A program made the translations under genes and the position numbers. Shown here piece after piece: positions 1-8,903 of a stretch of DNA of 45,723 nucleotides. This DNA is from JBDSSS01 sp039928615 (GTDB lineage: Bacteria; Actinomycetota; Actinomycetes; Actinomycetales; Dermatophilaceae). Location: assembly GCA_039928615.1 (NCBI GenBank), contig JBDSSS010000122.1, positions 1 through 45,723 of the forward strand, written 5' to 3'. Within the stretch, counting starts at the first letter, position 1; every line of letters starts with the position of its first letter. The notes under the pieces were generated by a model that did no database searches, was not told where the DNA came from, and saw nothing but the letters and a program-made list of their open reading frames with translations.

Positions 1-4
1 TTCG

Positions 5-38
5 TACGCCCGGGGGCGTAGGGGAGTGGGCACTCGAC
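5..38 (-). terminator. Candidate terminator / repeat element downstream of the SNF2 gene
   Basis: Positions 5-11 and 14-20 form a TACGCCC/GGGCGTA hairpin, and positions 26-38 carry GTGGGCACTCGAC about 10 bases past the helicase stop codon. The same 13-mer lies in the right half of the inverted repeat at 31113-31162, also about 10 bases past a minus-strand stop, so this is probably the truncated second copy of that element. The left half would lie outside the window. Confidence 0.45.
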
Positions 39-48
39 CGGGTGGGGG

Positions 49-2205
49 TCAGCGCTCCGCGAGGGCGCGGGTGAGGATCTGGACGATCGCCTCGAGCTGG
101 AGGGTGTCACCCGAGGAGACCTCCTCGTCGCTGCCGTCGAGCGCGCGGGCCGCGAGACCCTGCTTCGCGTCGATGAGCTCGGCGATCTTCGAGTCGATCG
201 TCCCGGCGGCGAGGATCCGCCAGGCGGTGACCGGCTCGTCCTGCCCGATGCGGTGGACGCGGTCGATGGCCTGCCCCTGCTCAGCCGCCGTCCACGACAG
301 CTCGGCGAGCACGACGTTGGAGGCGACCTGGAGGTTGAGACCCACCCCGGCGGCGGTGAGCGAGCAGACGGCCACCGCGACCCCGGGGTCATTGGTGAAG
401 GCGTCGATCGCCTTCTGGCGCTGGGTCGAGGTCTGGTCGCCCCGGACCGAGACCGTCTGCAGCCCGGCCTCCGCGAGCACCCGCTCGGCGGTGTCCATCA
501 CGTCGATGTGCTTGGCGAAGAAAACGACCTTGCCGACGGAGTGAGAGAGCTGAGCCGTGTAGTCGGCGGCCAGCTCGGCCTTGGCCTGGCCGATGCGGCG
601 CACGAGCGAGAAGACGTTGTCGCCGCCGTTGTCACCCGAGGAGTGCTTCAGCTCGGCCAGGGCCACCCGGCGGATCAGCGCCTCGTCGGGCTCGCCGTCC
701 TGCTCGACACCGTCGCCCCGCTCGAGCAGGGCGCGGTACTTCGCGACGAGCCGCTTGCCGAGCGAGCGCTCGGCCTGACGGACCGAGCGTCCGAGGTCGT
801 CGTCCAGCTCGACGGGCAGGTCGGCGATGCGCTTGTCGGGCAGGTCCTTCGCGACGTCGACCTTGCGCCGGCGCACGATCCCCATGTCGATGACCGCCGA
901 CCGGGCCTCGGGGTAGAAGCCCCGGTCTGCCGGCGTGTAGCCCGACGCGTCGAGCCGGCGGGTGATCTGACCGCCGGGCTTGTCGTCCTTGGTCCAGCCG
1001 AGGAAGCGCCAGATCGCCCGGAAGTCCTTGACGTCGTTGATCAGGGGAGTGCCGGTGAGGGCCATCAGCAGCGGGTTGCCGCCGGGGGTGTCGGCGCGCA
1101 GCCGGTCGGCGAGGGCGAGCACCTGCTGGGAGCGCTGGGAGCCGAGGTTCTTGATGAAGTGCGCCTCATCGACGACCATCGAGCGGAAGCCGAGGGTCGA
1201 GAGCCACGGGAAGTGGCGGTCGAGCACCTCGTAGTTGACGACGAACACGTCGGCGAAGGCGTCGACGTCCCGGCCGTCGCCGTGGATCACGGTGACCCGG
1301 CGCTGCGGGGTCCACCGCTGCACCTCGCGGGCCCAGTTGATCTTCACCACGTTGGGCACGACGGCGAGCATCGGGTAGGAGTCGGCGACCGAGGCGGCGA
1401 GGATCGCCTGGGCCGTCTTGCCGAGGCCCGGCTCGTCGGCGAGCAGGAACGTGCGGTGCCCCTCGCGGACCTGCTCGAGGAAGCGAGCCTGGTGGACCAT
1501 GAGCGTCGAGCCCTGCGGGGAGATGCGGTCGATGGCGGGAGCCGGGGGCAGCCGCATCGAGGCGGCCTCGCCGCCCGCGCCCTGCTCGAAGGCGCGGTAG
1601 AGCGGGTCCATCAGGTCCCAGCCAGCGAGTCGCGCCGGACGGTGCTCCTGCTGCGTCGCGAGCTCGAGGTTCGGCGCGAGGAAGGGGTTGGCAAGGACCC
1701 GGGAGGGGACCGACGGGGGCACGACCTGCCGGGTGGAGGCGCTGACCGGGACGACGGGTGGAGGCGTCGGCGCCTGACGCTCGATGACGAGCTCCTCGGG
1801 GGCCAGCTCGGCCCCGGACTCGAGGAGCCAGTCGACGCGCATCTGCTGGGCAGCGGGGCCGGGCTTGGCCGAGTCGTCGAGCAGGGTCAGCAGGCTCGTG
1901 TCGCGCGCCGCGGTCTGGGCGAGGATCGTCGCGACCCCGTCGAGGCGCTTGAGCAGCTCGGTGCGGGTGGACATCGTCAGCGTCGTGTCGGAGCGGACCC
2001 GGGCCCGCTCGGCCCGCATCAGCAGTGCGATGACCTGGAACTTCGTCCGGTTCGCCGGGCTCGCCTTGCCCTTGCCGGTCTTCGCCTCGACCTCGCGCAC
2101 GCGGCGGGCGAGGATCGGGATGATCGGCGCCGGGTCGTCGGGTCGGGTCGCGGTAGTGCGGGACCCCGAACGGCCGGACGTCCGACGACGGACATTGGAC
2201 GACAT
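49..2205 (-). CDS. SNF2/DEAD-family DNA-dependent ATPase (helicase-like)
   Basis: Product of 718 residues. Walker A ADEPGLGKT lies near residues 257-265, DEAH at 346-349 (VVDEAHFIKN), and LTGTP near 383-387. The C-terminal helicase half carries VHRIGQ followed by a TIDSKI segment, as in SNF2/RapA-type translocases. The first 200 residues are basic and low in complexity. These proteins use ATP to move along DNA and remodel protein-DNA complexes; the exact cellular role is not evident here. I chose the ATG at 2205 because AGGAGG lies just upstream, although the frame is open back to 2349. No partner gene is adjacent. Confidence 0.88.
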   Translation of the reverse strand: MSSNVRRRTSGRSGSRTTATRPDDPAPIIPILARRVREVEAKTGKGKASPANRTKFQVIALLMRAERARVRSDTTLTMSTRTELLKRLDGVATILAQTAARDTSLLTLLDDSAKPGPAAQQMRVDWLLESGAELAPEELVIERQAPTPPPVVPVSASTRQVVPPSVPSRVLANPFLAPNLELATQQEHRPARLAGWDLMDPLYRAFEQGAGGEAASMRLPPAPAIDRISPQGSTLMVHQARFLEQVREGHRTFLLADEPGLGKTAQAILAASVADSYPMLAVVPNVVKINWAREVQRWTPQRRVTVIHGDGRDVDAFADVFVVNYEVLDRHFPWLSTLGFRSMVVDEAHFIKNLGSQRSQQVLALADRLRADTPGGNPLLMALTGTPLINDVKDFRAIWRFLGWTKDDKPGGQITRRLDASGYTPADRGFYPEARSAVIDMGIVRRRKVDVAKDLPDKRIADLPVELDDDLGRSVRQAERSLGKRLVAKYRALLERGDGVEQDGEPDEALIRRVALAELKHSSGDNGGDNVFSLVRRIGQAKAELAADYTAQLSHSVGKVVFFAKHIDVMDTAERVLAEAGLQTVSVRGDQTSTQRQKAIDAFTNDPGVAVAVCSLTAAGVGLNLQVASNVVLAELSWTAAEQGQAIDRVHRIGQDEPVTAWRILAAGTIDSKIAELIDAKQGLAARALDGSDEEVSSGDTLQLEAIVQILTRALAER

Positions 2206-2524
2206 GCTCCTCCTGAGGACGACGGTGGTGATCGCCGGTCGGGCGACACCGTGGACGCGCGCCACGCGGCCGGATACTGGTCCGCAGGGCCGCCGGTGGG
2301 CGGCCACGGACAGGTCGGGCGCGGCTGCTTCGCGTCCTGACCACCCCACCGTGGTGACGGGCTCGTCCGGTGGTGACGACCGCGTCTCGGGCGCAGGAGG
2401 CGCGAGGCGCGACGTGGGTCTGGACCAAGACTACAGGGCCGTGTGGTTCTGCGACGGGGACGCGACCGCCCCACGCGGTTCGGGGCCGGCCGTGCGACCG
2501 GCGGGACCGGCCGGGGCGGCCGGG
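2206..2524. other. 319-bp intergenic region upstream of the helicase gene
   Basis: No convincing gene is seen. Next to the helicase start is a strong Shine-Dalgarno sequence. A possible extended -10 (TGTAGTCT, minus strand) sits near 2437-2444, which would give a leader of about 230 bases. The VIT-side end holds a GC-rich hairpin (2486-2514). The rest is GC-rich sequence without recognisable structure. Confidence 0.4.
2486..2514 (-). terminator. Candidate terminator after the VIT gene
   Basis: Arms CCGGCCG (2486-2492) and CGGCCGG (2508-2514) lie about 10-40 bases past the VIT-family stop codon on the minus strand. There is no T tract, as is common in high-GC actinobacteria. Confidence 0.4.
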
Positions 2525-3337
2525 TCAGAGCAGGCTGGTGCCCACCAGGGCGCCGATCCCGTAGGTGATGCCCATCGCGATCAGGCCGCCCGTGATGTTG
2601 CGTGCGACGGCCCGGGGGACCGGGCTGCGACCCAGGCGGGCACTCGCCCAGCCGGTGAGGGCGAGGGCGACGGCCACCGTGACGACGGTGACGACGGTGC
2701 GGATCGACTCGGGGCTGAAGCTGATCGTCAGCAGCGGCAGGAGCGCGCCGATGGTGAAGGCCGCCATCGAGGCCCAGGCCGCGTGCCACGGGTTGGTCAG
2801 GTCGTCGGGGTCGATGCCCAGCTCGACCTCGGCGTGCGCGGCGAGAGCGTCCTGCTCGGTCAGCTCGCGGGCGACCTGCTCGGCCACCGACCGGCTGATC
2901 CCCTTCGCCTCGTAGAGCGCGGTGAGCTCCTCGAGCTCGCCGTCGGGGTCCTCACGTAGCTCCCGCTCCTCGAGCTCGATGAGCGCGCGCTCCGAGTCTC
3001 GCTGGGTGCTGACGGAGACGTACTCGCCGGCCGCCATCGACATCGCGCCCGCCGCGAGGGCGGCGATACCGGCCACCATGATGGCGGGACGGTTGTTGGT
3101 CGCGCCGGCCACGCCGACGACGACACCGGCGGTCGAGACGATCCCGTCGTTGGCGCCGAGGACGCTCGCGCGCAGCCAGTTGAGGCGGCTGCTCATGCCC
3201 GCGTCGTGCGGCTCGACCCGCTCCGCATCGGGCAGTATGCCGTTCTCCACCGCCGTCACCGCGTCATGTCCCGCACCGGTGGTGGCATCGCCGGCAACGC
3301 CCTCGGGGGCGTCCTTCGAGGTGTGTGCTGACGACAT
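2525..3337 (-). CDS. VIT1/CCC1-family iron/manganese transporter
   Basis: Product of 270 residues. A polar, acidic N-terminus is followed by the family start motif LNWLRASVLGANDGIVST and membrane segments (GVVVGVAGA, MVAGIAALAAGAMSMAAGEYVSV). Then comes a glutamate-rich cytoplasmic domain (ELEERELRED onward), which in this family binds metal, and then a C-terminal helix pair and a final GITYGIGALVGTSLL segment. Family members move Fe2+ or Mn2+ out of the cytosol. The ATG at 3337 has GGAG upstream; an in-frame GTG at 3382 is the alternative. A candidate IdeR/DtxR box at 3403-3421 suggests iron control. Confidence 0.87.
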   Translation of the reverse strand: MSSAHTSKDAPEGVAGDATTGAGHDAVTAVENGILPDAERVEPHDAGMSSRLNWLRASVLGANDGIVSTAGVVVGVAGATNNRPAIMVAGIAALAAGAMSMAAGEYVSVSTQRDSERALIELEERELREDPDGELEELTALYEAKGISRSVAEQVARELTEQDALAAHAEVELGIDPDDLTNPWHAAWASMAAFTIGALLPLLTISFSPESIRTVVTVVTVAVALALTGWASARLGRSPVPRAVARNITGGLIAMGITYGIGALVGTSLL

Positions 3338-3402
3338 CCGGGTGACTCCGATCGCAGGTGTGCAGTCGTGAGATCGTCGCACCCGTGTGCGTGCCTGTCA
3401 TC

Positions 3403-3421
3403 GAAGGCGAGCCTTGCCTGA
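3403..3421 (-). promoter_or_regulatory. Candidate IdeR/DtxR iron box upstream of the VIT gene
   Basis: Read on the minus strand, TCAGGCAAGGCTCGCCTTC matches 12 of 19 positions of the DtxR/IdeR consensus (TTAGGTTAGGCTAACCTAA), with symmetric AAGGC/GCCTT arms around a 2-base centre. It lies 66 bases upstream of the VIT start. The 2-base centre makes it a poor RNA hairpin, so a protein site is more likely than a terminator. The match is moderate. Confidence 0.4.
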
Positions 3422-3423
3422 CC

Positions 3424-3437
3424 GGCGGTTAGCCGCC
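3424..3437 (-). terminator. Short hairpin directly after the Gly-rich protein gene
   Basis: GGCGG-TTAG-CCGCC abuts the stop codon at 3438-3440. A 5-bp GC stem with a tetraloop is weak on its own but is well placed to end the minus-strand transcript. Confidence 0.35.
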
Positions 3438-4196
3438 TCAGGTGGTCGTGAGGCTGGTCTCCGTCGCGGACCCCTGCTGACCCTGCTCGTCCTGCTGGCC
3501 CTGGCCGGGTGTCGACCGACCGGCGCCGCCGCGCAGTGAGAGCCCGCCGAGCTGGCTCGGGTCGAGCTGCTGGAGCTGGGTGAGGTCGCTCGGGTCGAGC
3601 CGGCCGTTGCTCAGCATCTGCTCGAGCTGGGTGGCCAGGGTCGGGTTCACCTGGTTGAGCTCGGCGAGCAGGTCGGGTGCGACCTGACCGAGCAGGCTGG
3701 AGCCGCTTGAGCCGCTGGAGCCGCTCGGGTCCTGGCCTCGAGGCGGGGTGCCGCCCTGCGGCGCGGTGTTGCCGGACCCCGTGCCGCCACCAGGGAGCTG
3801 GCCCGGTTGCCCGCCGCCGGGGAAGCCACCCGGGAAGCCGCCGCGGCTCCGACCGTTGCTCTCGGCCCCGATGGTCGTTCCGGTCGGGACGGCAGCGGCG
3901 GCGGCGATCGCCCCGGCCGAGGTGAGCACGATGGCGAGAGCGGCGACGACGGCCGTCTTCCGGCCGTCCCACCGGAGGCGGTGCGACGGCCCGGGCGGGA
4001 CGAGGGGCTCCGATTCGGGAGCGAGCGGGGTGGTCGGGATCGCCTGGGTGGCGGGGACGGTCCATGCCGACAGTGGATCCCGGGCCGAGGTGGCGGGGTC
4101 AAAGGTGGGCAGCTCGGGACGACCGCCGGAGGCGGGGCCGGTGTCCTGCGACGACCGCTCCGGCGTCGGCTGGGAGTCGGTGGTGTCATCGGTCAT
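3438..4196 (-). CDS. Gly/Gln/Ser-rich single-pass membrane-anchored protein, unknown function
   Basis: Product of 252 residues that I do not recognise as a named family. A polar, Pro/Thr-rich N-terminal region of about 85 residues is followed by one membrane segment (TAVVAALAIVLTSAGAIAAAAA). After it come a GGFPGGFPGGGQPGQ tract, Ser/Gly repeats, a short helical part with Leu/Gln repeats (LLAELNQV, LEQMLSNG, LTQLQQLDP), and a Gly/Gln tail. The topology suggests a cytoplasmic N-terminus with an exported C-terminus. The ATG at 4196 is preferred over an upstream in-frame start. It is divergent from the two-component system and may belong to its regulon, which is inference. Confidence 0.6.
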   Translation of the reverse strand: MTDDTTDSQPTPERSSQDTGPASGGRPELPTFDPATSARDPLSAWTVPATQAIPTTPLAPESEPLVPPGPSHRLRWDGRKTAVVAALAIVLTSAGAIAAAAAVPTGTTIGAESNGRSRGGFPGGFPGGGQPGQLPGGGTGSGNTAPQGGTPPRGQDPSGSSGSSGSSLLGQVAPDLLAELNQVNPTLATQLEQMLSNGRLDPSDLTQLQQLDPSQLGGLSLRGGAGRSTPGQGQQDEQGQQGSATETSLTTT

Positions 4197-4273
4197 GGTG
4201 CCCACGGTCGGCCCGGACGCTGTGGGGATCCTGTGGCCGGGCCGTCGGCCCACTAGGAGTTGGCTGAGCGGCA

Positions 4274-4292
4274 CACAGAATTCGCACAGGAA
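4274..4292 (+). promoter_or_regulatory. Direct repeats upstream of the response-regulator gene
   Basis: CACAGAA (4274) and CACAGGAA (4285) begin 11 bp apart, one helical turn, in the 138-bp divergent region. OmpR-family regulators commonly bind such direct repeats and often autoregulate. This site is inferred only from spacing. Confidence 0.25.
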
Positions 4293-4334
4293 AGTACTAG
4301 CCACCGCACAAGGCGCACCGGTCTACTGAGAACC

Positions 4335-5072
4335 ATGAGCAACACGTCACAGACCTCCGCTGCGCGGCTCCAGCGTCTCGACGGCACCCCGGTGCGGGTC
4401 CTCGTCGTCGACGACGAGGCCAACCTCACCGAGCTGCTCGGGATGGCCCTGCGCTACGAGGGCTGGGAGGTCCGCTCTGCTGCCACGGGCATGGAGGCCG
4501 TGCGTGCGGCGCGTGAGTTCGACCCGGACGCAGTGGTCCTCGACATGATGCTCCCCGACTTCGACGGCCTCGAGGTGCTGCGCCGGATGCGTGCCGACAA
4601 CGACTCCGTCCCCGTCCTGTTCCTCACCGCCAAGGATGCCGTCGAGGACCGCGTCTCCGGGCTGACCGCCGGGGGTGACGACTACGTCACCAAGCCGTTC
4701 TCCCTCGAGGAGGTGGTCGCCCGCGTCCGCGCGCTGATGCGCCGCACGACGATCGCGATCAGCTCCGCCGACTCGACCCTCACCGTCGGCGACCTCAGCC
4801 TCGACGAGGACAGCCACGAGGTCATGCGTGGCGGCGACGAGATCCACCTGACCGCAACGGAGTTCGAGCTGCTGCGCTACCTCATGCGCAACCCCCGGCG
4901 CGTCCTGTCCAAGGCGCAGATCCTCGACCGGGTCTGGAACTACGACTTCGGCGGCCAGGCCAACGTCGTCGAGCTCTACATTTCCTACCTGCGCAAGAAG
5001 ATCGACGCCGGCCGCGAGCCGATGATCCACACGATGCGAGGCGCCGGCTATGTCCTCAAGCCCACGTCCTGA
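4335..5072 (+). CDS. OmpR/PhoB-family response regulator
   Basis: Product of 245 residues. In the receiver domain, acidic residues D26/D27 (VVDDE), phosphoacceptor D70 (VVLDMMLPDFDG), T98 and K120 (DDYVTKPF) are present. A winged-helix DNA-binding domain follows (about 145-243) with LTATEFELLRYLMRNPRRV and the ending MRGAGYVLKP. The sequence is similar to mycobacterial TrcR-like regulators. The ATG at 4335 starts the conserved part; a possible -10 (TCTACT, 4322-4327) 7 bases upstream would make it leaderless. Its stop codon lies inside the following kinase gene, so the pair is translationally coupled. Confidence 0.93.
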   Translation: MSNTSQTSAARLQRLDGTPVRVLVVDDEANLTELLGMALRYEGWEVRSAATGMEAVRAAREFDPDAVVLDMMLPDFDGLEVLRRMRADNDSVPVLFLTAKDAVEDRVSGLTAGGDDYVTKPFSLEEVVARVRALMRRTTIAISSADSTLTVGDLSLDEDSHEVMRGGDEIHLTATEFELLRYLMRNPRRVLSKAQILDRVWNYDFGGQANVVELYISYLRKKIDAGREPMIHTMRGAGYVLKPTS

Positions 5073-6699
5073 GGTGGGGACCGCGCACCCCCCAGCAGCC
5101 TCGATCCCCGAGCCCGTCGAGCCACGGGTGCACGACCGCGTCCCTGACCAGCCGGCGACGGCTCCGCCGGTCGACGACACCGCTCCGGAGCGCGGTGGTG
5201 GTGCCCGCTCCGGTGGGATCCGGCCGTGGTCGGCGTGGTCGCTGCGCGCCAAGCTCGTCGCCTCGATCCTCGTCCTGTTCACCGTGCTCAGCCTCGTCAC
5301 CGGCGCCTACACCGTCTTCGCCCTCGACCGGCAGCTCACGGTCCAGACCGACGAGCAGCTCCAGCAGTCGGTCGCCCGACTCCGCGGCGGCGGCGCACCG
5401 CTGCCCGGGCTCAGCGGGGACGGTGGCGGCGACGACCGGCGACGCGGGCCGGGCGACGAGGGGCTGATCGCCTTCCTCGGCACCCTCCCGCTGGCGGCCG
5501 CTCCGACCTCGTCGGTCGGGACCGGCTCGGCGACGACGCCCGGGGGCGTGCGGACCGCACTCACCCCGGCCCAGCTCGAGACCCTGTCGTCGGCGGGCAT
5601 CGGTGCCCCGCGCGACATCGACCTCGGCGACGGCGTCGGGGCCTACCGGGTCATGTCGTTGCGGGCCAACGTCACGGTCAACGGCCAGACGGTGCCCGGC
5701 ACCCTCGTCGTCGGCCTGAGCAACGGCTCCAAGCGCCAGACCGTCCAAGGCCTCGTCGTCATCATCATCTCCACCCTCGTCGGCGGCATGCTCCTCGTCG
5801 CCCTGCTCGGCACCTTCTTCGTCCGTCGCAGCCTCGAGCCGCTCCGCCGCGTGGCGGCGACCGCCACCAAGGTCTCCAAGCTCCCGCTCGACTCGGGCCA
5901 GGTGGCGCTCGCCGAGCGGGTCGACCTCGCCTACACCGACACCCGAACCGAGGTGGGACAGGTGGGCGCGGCGTTCAACGAGATGCTCGACCACGTCGAC
6001 GACGCCCTCAACGCCCGTCACGAGAGCGAGCAGCGGGTGCGCCAGTTCGTCGCCGACGCCTCGCACGAGCTCCGCACCCCCCTCGCGTCGATCAAGGGCT
6101 ACGCCGAGCTGACCCGGCGCGAGACCGAGCCCGTCCCCGGCACGGTGACGCACGCGATGGGCCGCATCGAGTCCGAGGCGACCCGGATGTCCTCCCTCGT
6201 GGAGGACCTGCTCCTGCTCGCCCGGCTCGATGCCGGCCGTCCCCTGGAGCGCACCCAGGTCGACCTCTCCATGCTCGTCATCAACGCCGTCAGCGACGCC
6301 CATGCAGCGTCACCGAGTCACCGGTGGGACCTCGACCTGCCGCCCGAGCCGGTCGAGGTGGCCGGCGACCCCGCCCGGCTCCACCAGATCGTCGCGAACC
6401 TGCTCGCCAACGCCCGCACCCACACCCCTGAGGGCAGCCAGGTGACGACCTCGGTCCGTCCCCGGGGTGAGTCCGTCGTCATCGCCGTTCACGACAACGG
6501 ACCGGGTGTGCCGCAAGCCCTGCAGGCCAACGTCTTCGAGCGCTTCGCCCGCGGTGACGACGCGCGCAACCGAGCGGGCGGCAGCACCGGTCTCGGCCTC
6601 TCGATCGTCGCCGCGGTGGCGAAGGCCCACGGTGGACGGGTCGGGCTCGTCAGCGGCCCCGGTGACACGACCTTCACCGTCACCCTCCCCGCCACCTGA
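5050..6699 (+). CDS. Two-component sensor histidine kinase
   Basis: Product of 549 residues. Disordered N-terminus (1-60), membrane segment about 68-91, an extracytoplasmic sensor of about 140 residues rich in Gly/Asp, second membrane segment about 233-257, HAMP, then HisKA with ASHELRTPLASIKGY (phosphorylated His near 339). The ATPase domain shows N box NLLANA, DNGPGVP and STGLGLSIV. It presumably phosphorylates the response regulator encoded just upstream, with a 23-base overlap. The ATG at 5050 has GAGG upstream; a GTG at 5074 is possible. The signal sensed is unknown. Confidence 0.93.
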   Translation: MSSSPRPEVGTAHPPAASIPEPVEPRVHDRVPDQPATAPPVDDTAPERGGGARSGGIRPWSAWSLRAKLVASILVLFTVLSLVTGAYTVFALDRQLTVQTDEQLQQSVARLRGGGAPLPGLSGDGGGDDRRRGPGDEGLIAFLGTLPLAAAPTSSVGTGSATTPGGVRTALTPAQLETLSSAGIGAPRDIDLGDGVGAYRVMSLRANVTVNGQTVPGTLVVGLSNGSKRQTVQGLVVIIISTLVGGMLLVALLGTFFVRRSLEPLRRVAATATKVSKLPLDSGQVALAERVDLAYTDTRTEVGQVGAAFNEMLDHVDDALNARHESEQRVRQFVADASHELRTPLASIKGYAELTRRETEPVPGTVTHAMGRIESEATRMSSLVEDLLLLARLDAGRPLERTQVDLSMLVINAVSDAHAASPSHRWDLDLPPEPVEVAGDPARLHQIVANLLANARTHTPEGSQVTTSVRPRGESVVIAVHDNGPGVPQALQANVFERFARGDDARNRAGGSTGLGLSIVAAVAKAHGGRVGLVSGPGDTTFTVTLPAT

Positions 6700-6719
6700 C
6701 GGGTGGGATCCGGACGGAT

Positions 6720-6757
6720 GCCGCCGGGCCGGCTCTCGCGGGAGCCGGCCCGGCGGC
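6720..6757 (+). terminator. Strong hairpin terminator after the two-component operon
   Basis: A perfect 16-bp stem with arms 6720-6735 (GCCGCCGGGCCGGCTC) and 6742-6757 around a 6-base loop, starting 20 bases past the kinase stop codon. No T tract follows. Its position separates the kinase gene from the glycosyltransferase gene. Confidence 0.75.
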
Positions 6758-6845
6758 ATACCCTCACCCGAGACGCCCGGCCACTCATGCGGTGGGCAAA
6801 GACCGGTCACAGGGGAGCCACAGCGTGGAGCCCGACCGTGGAGCC

Positions 6846-8903
6846 ATGGACACGATGACCCTCCCCTCCGCCGGCGCCGGCCCCTCGGCCGGCCCGGCCG
6901 CCGGGCCGCAGTCCGACTGTCCCGTCGCTCCCTCGCCCGACGTGCCGCGGGGTGCGGGCCGTGGCCGCTCCGGCCGGCTCTGGCGTGGCGCCGAGAACGA
7001 CCCCACCTGGGCCCGGCCCGCGCTCCTCGGGCTCCTGCTCGCGACAGCCGCCCTCTACCTGTGGAACCTCACCTCGAGCGGCTACGCGAACTCGTTCTAC
7101 TCCGCCGCGGCGCAGGCCGGCAGCGAGAGCTGGAAGGCCTTCTTCTACGGCAGCTCCGACGCCGCGAACTCGATCACCGTCGACAAGCCGCCCGCCTCGC
7201 TCTGGCTGATGGCCCTGTCCGTCCGGGTGCTCGGGCTCAGCTCGTTCGCGATCCTGCTGCCGCAGGCGCTGATGGGGGTCGCGACCGTCGGGGTCGTCCA
7301 CACCACGGTCAAGCGGCACTTCGGCGCCGCCGCGGGCCTCATCGCCGGCGCGGCCCTCGCGCTCACCCCCGTCGCAGCCCTGATGTTCACCTTCAACAAC
7401 CCGGACGCGCTGCTCACCCTGCTCATGGCGCTCGGCGCGTGGGCGACGATGAAGGCGATCGAGAAGGCCTCGCCGACGTGGATGATCATCGTCGGCGTCT
7501 TCATCGGGCTCGGGTTCCTCACCAAGACCCTCCAGGTGCTGCTCGTCGTGCCCTTCTTCGGGCTCGCCTACCTCATCGCCGCCCCGACGAGCCTCGGCAG
7601 GCGGATCGTCCACTCGCTGCTGGCCGTCGGTGCGATGGTGCTCTCCGCCGGCTGGTGGGTCGCGATCGTCGAGCTCATGCCGGCGTCGGCCCGCCCCTAC
7701 ATCGGTGGCAGCCAGACCAACTCGTTCCTCGAGCTCACCTTCGGCTACAACGGCTTCGGCCGGCTGAGCGGCAACGAGACCGGATCGGTCGGTGGCGGCG
7801 GGGCCGCCGGCGGCGGCATGTGGGGCCAGACCGGCATCCTCCGGATGTTCTCCTCCGGCATCGGCGACCAGATCTCCTGGCTGCTGCCGAGCGCCCTCAT
7901 CCTGCTCGTCGTCGGGCTCGCCCTGCGCGGGCGCCGGCCCCGCACCGACCTCCGACGCGCGGCCTACCTCGTCTGGGGCGGCTGGCTCGTCGTCACGCTG
8001 CTCGTCTTCTCGTTCATGGCGGGCATCTTCCACCAGTACTACACCGTCGCCCTCGCGCCGGCGATCGCCGCCCTCGTCGGGATGGGCGCCGTCGAGGCCT
8101 GGCAGCGCCGCGCGAGCGCCGTCGGCACGGTCACCCTCGCCGTCGCCACCGCCGCGGCCGCGGTGTGGGGCTTCCTGCTCCTGTCCGGCACGACGGCCTA
8201 CGGTGACTGGCTGCGCGTCGGCGTCCTCGCCGTGGGTCTGGCCGCCTCGCTCCTCATCCTCGCCACCACCTGGCTGCACCGCCGGGCGATCCCCGTCGTC
8301 CTCACGGCGGCGCTCGTGGCCGCGCTCGCCGGCCCCGCGGCATACACCGTCTCGACGACCGCGACGGGCCACTCCGGCTCCATCGTCACGGCGGGCCCGG
8401 CAACGGGTGGTGGCGGGTTCGGCGGCGGCAGAGCCGGTGGCTTCGGGCCCCCGCGCCTCGGTGGCCAGACCCAGGGTGGCGCCACGACTGGTGCGCCCAT
8501 CCCGGGGGGCAACGCCGGCGGCGGCGGCGGCGGTGGCCTGCTCGACGCCACGATGCCGAGCACCCAGGTCGTCGCGGCCCTCAGCGACAACGCGTCCGCC
8601 TACACCTGGGTCGCGGCCACCGTCGGCTCCCAGACCGCGGCCGGGCTCCAGCTCGGGACCCAGCTGCCCGTCATGGCGATCGGCGGCTTCAACGGCTCCG
8701 ACCCCAGCCCGACGCTCACCGAGTTCCAGCAGGACGTCACCGCGGGGAGGATCCACTACTTCGCGGCCGGCCGGGGCGGCTTCGGCCAGCAGAACGGCGG
8801 CAGCAACGCCGCCGCCGAGATCACCACGTGGGTCCAGGCCACCTACACGCCCGTGACGATCGACAGCACGACGTTCTACGACCTGACGCAGCCGCTCCAG
8901 TGA
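6846..8903 (+). CDS. GT39 (ArnT/PMT-like) membrane glycosyltransferase
   Basis: Product of 685 residues with about a dozen membrane helices. The first extracytoplasmic loop carries the family pattern around NSFYSAAAQAG and SITVDKPPASLWLMALS, with the acidic residue of VDKPP as likely catalytic centre. Cytoplasmic FNNPDALLTLLMA and FLTKTLQ follow. A long Gly-rich linker (GGGGFGGGRAGG, GNAGGGGGGG) leads to a C-terminal extracytoplasmic domain of about 120 residues ending TFYDLTQPLQ. These enzymes transfer sugars from polyprenyl-phosphate donors outside the membrane; acceptor unknown. The ATG at 6846 has GGAG upstream. A coupled GtrA gene supports a lipid-linked sugar route. Confidence 0.88.
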   Translation: MDTMTLPSAGAGPSAGPAAGPQSDCPVAPSPDVPRGAGRGRSGRLWRGAENDPTWARPALLGLLLATAALYLWNLTSSGYANSFYSAAAQAGSESWKAFFYGSSDAANSITVDKPPASLWLMALSVRVLGLSSFAILLPQALMGVATVGVVHTTVKRHFGAAAGLIAGAALALTPVAALMFTFNNPDALLTLLMALGAWATMKAIEKASPTWMIIVGVFIGLGFLTKTLQVLLVVPFFGLAYLIAAPTSLGRRIVHSLLAVGAMVLSAGWWVAIVELMPASARPYIGGSQTNSFLELTFGYNGFGRLSGNETGSVGGGGAAGGGMWGQTGILRMFSSGIGDQISWLLPSALILLVVGLALRGRRPRTDLRRAAYLVWGGWLVVTLLVFSFMAGIFHQYYTVALAPAIAALVGMGAVEAWQRRASAVGTVTLAVATAAAAVWGFLLLSGTTAYGDWLRVGVLAVGLAASLLILATTWLHRRAIPVVLTAALVAALAGPAAYTVSTTATGHSGSIVTAGPATGGGGFGGGRAGGFGPPRLGGQTQGGATTGAPIPGGNAGGGGGGGLLDATMPSTQVVAALSDNASAYTWVAATVGSQTAAGLQLGTQLPVMAIGGFNGSDPSPTLTEFQQDVTAGRIHYFAAGRGGFGQQNGGSNAAAEITTWVQATYTPVTIDSTTFYDLTQPLQ

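Noticed and set aside
253..2340. Plus-strand open frame of about 695 codons opposite the helicase gene
   Set aside because: It is a mirror of the helicase gene caused by GC-rich codon positions; the translation lacks any known motif, while the minus strand has clear SNF2 motifs and a ribosome binding site.
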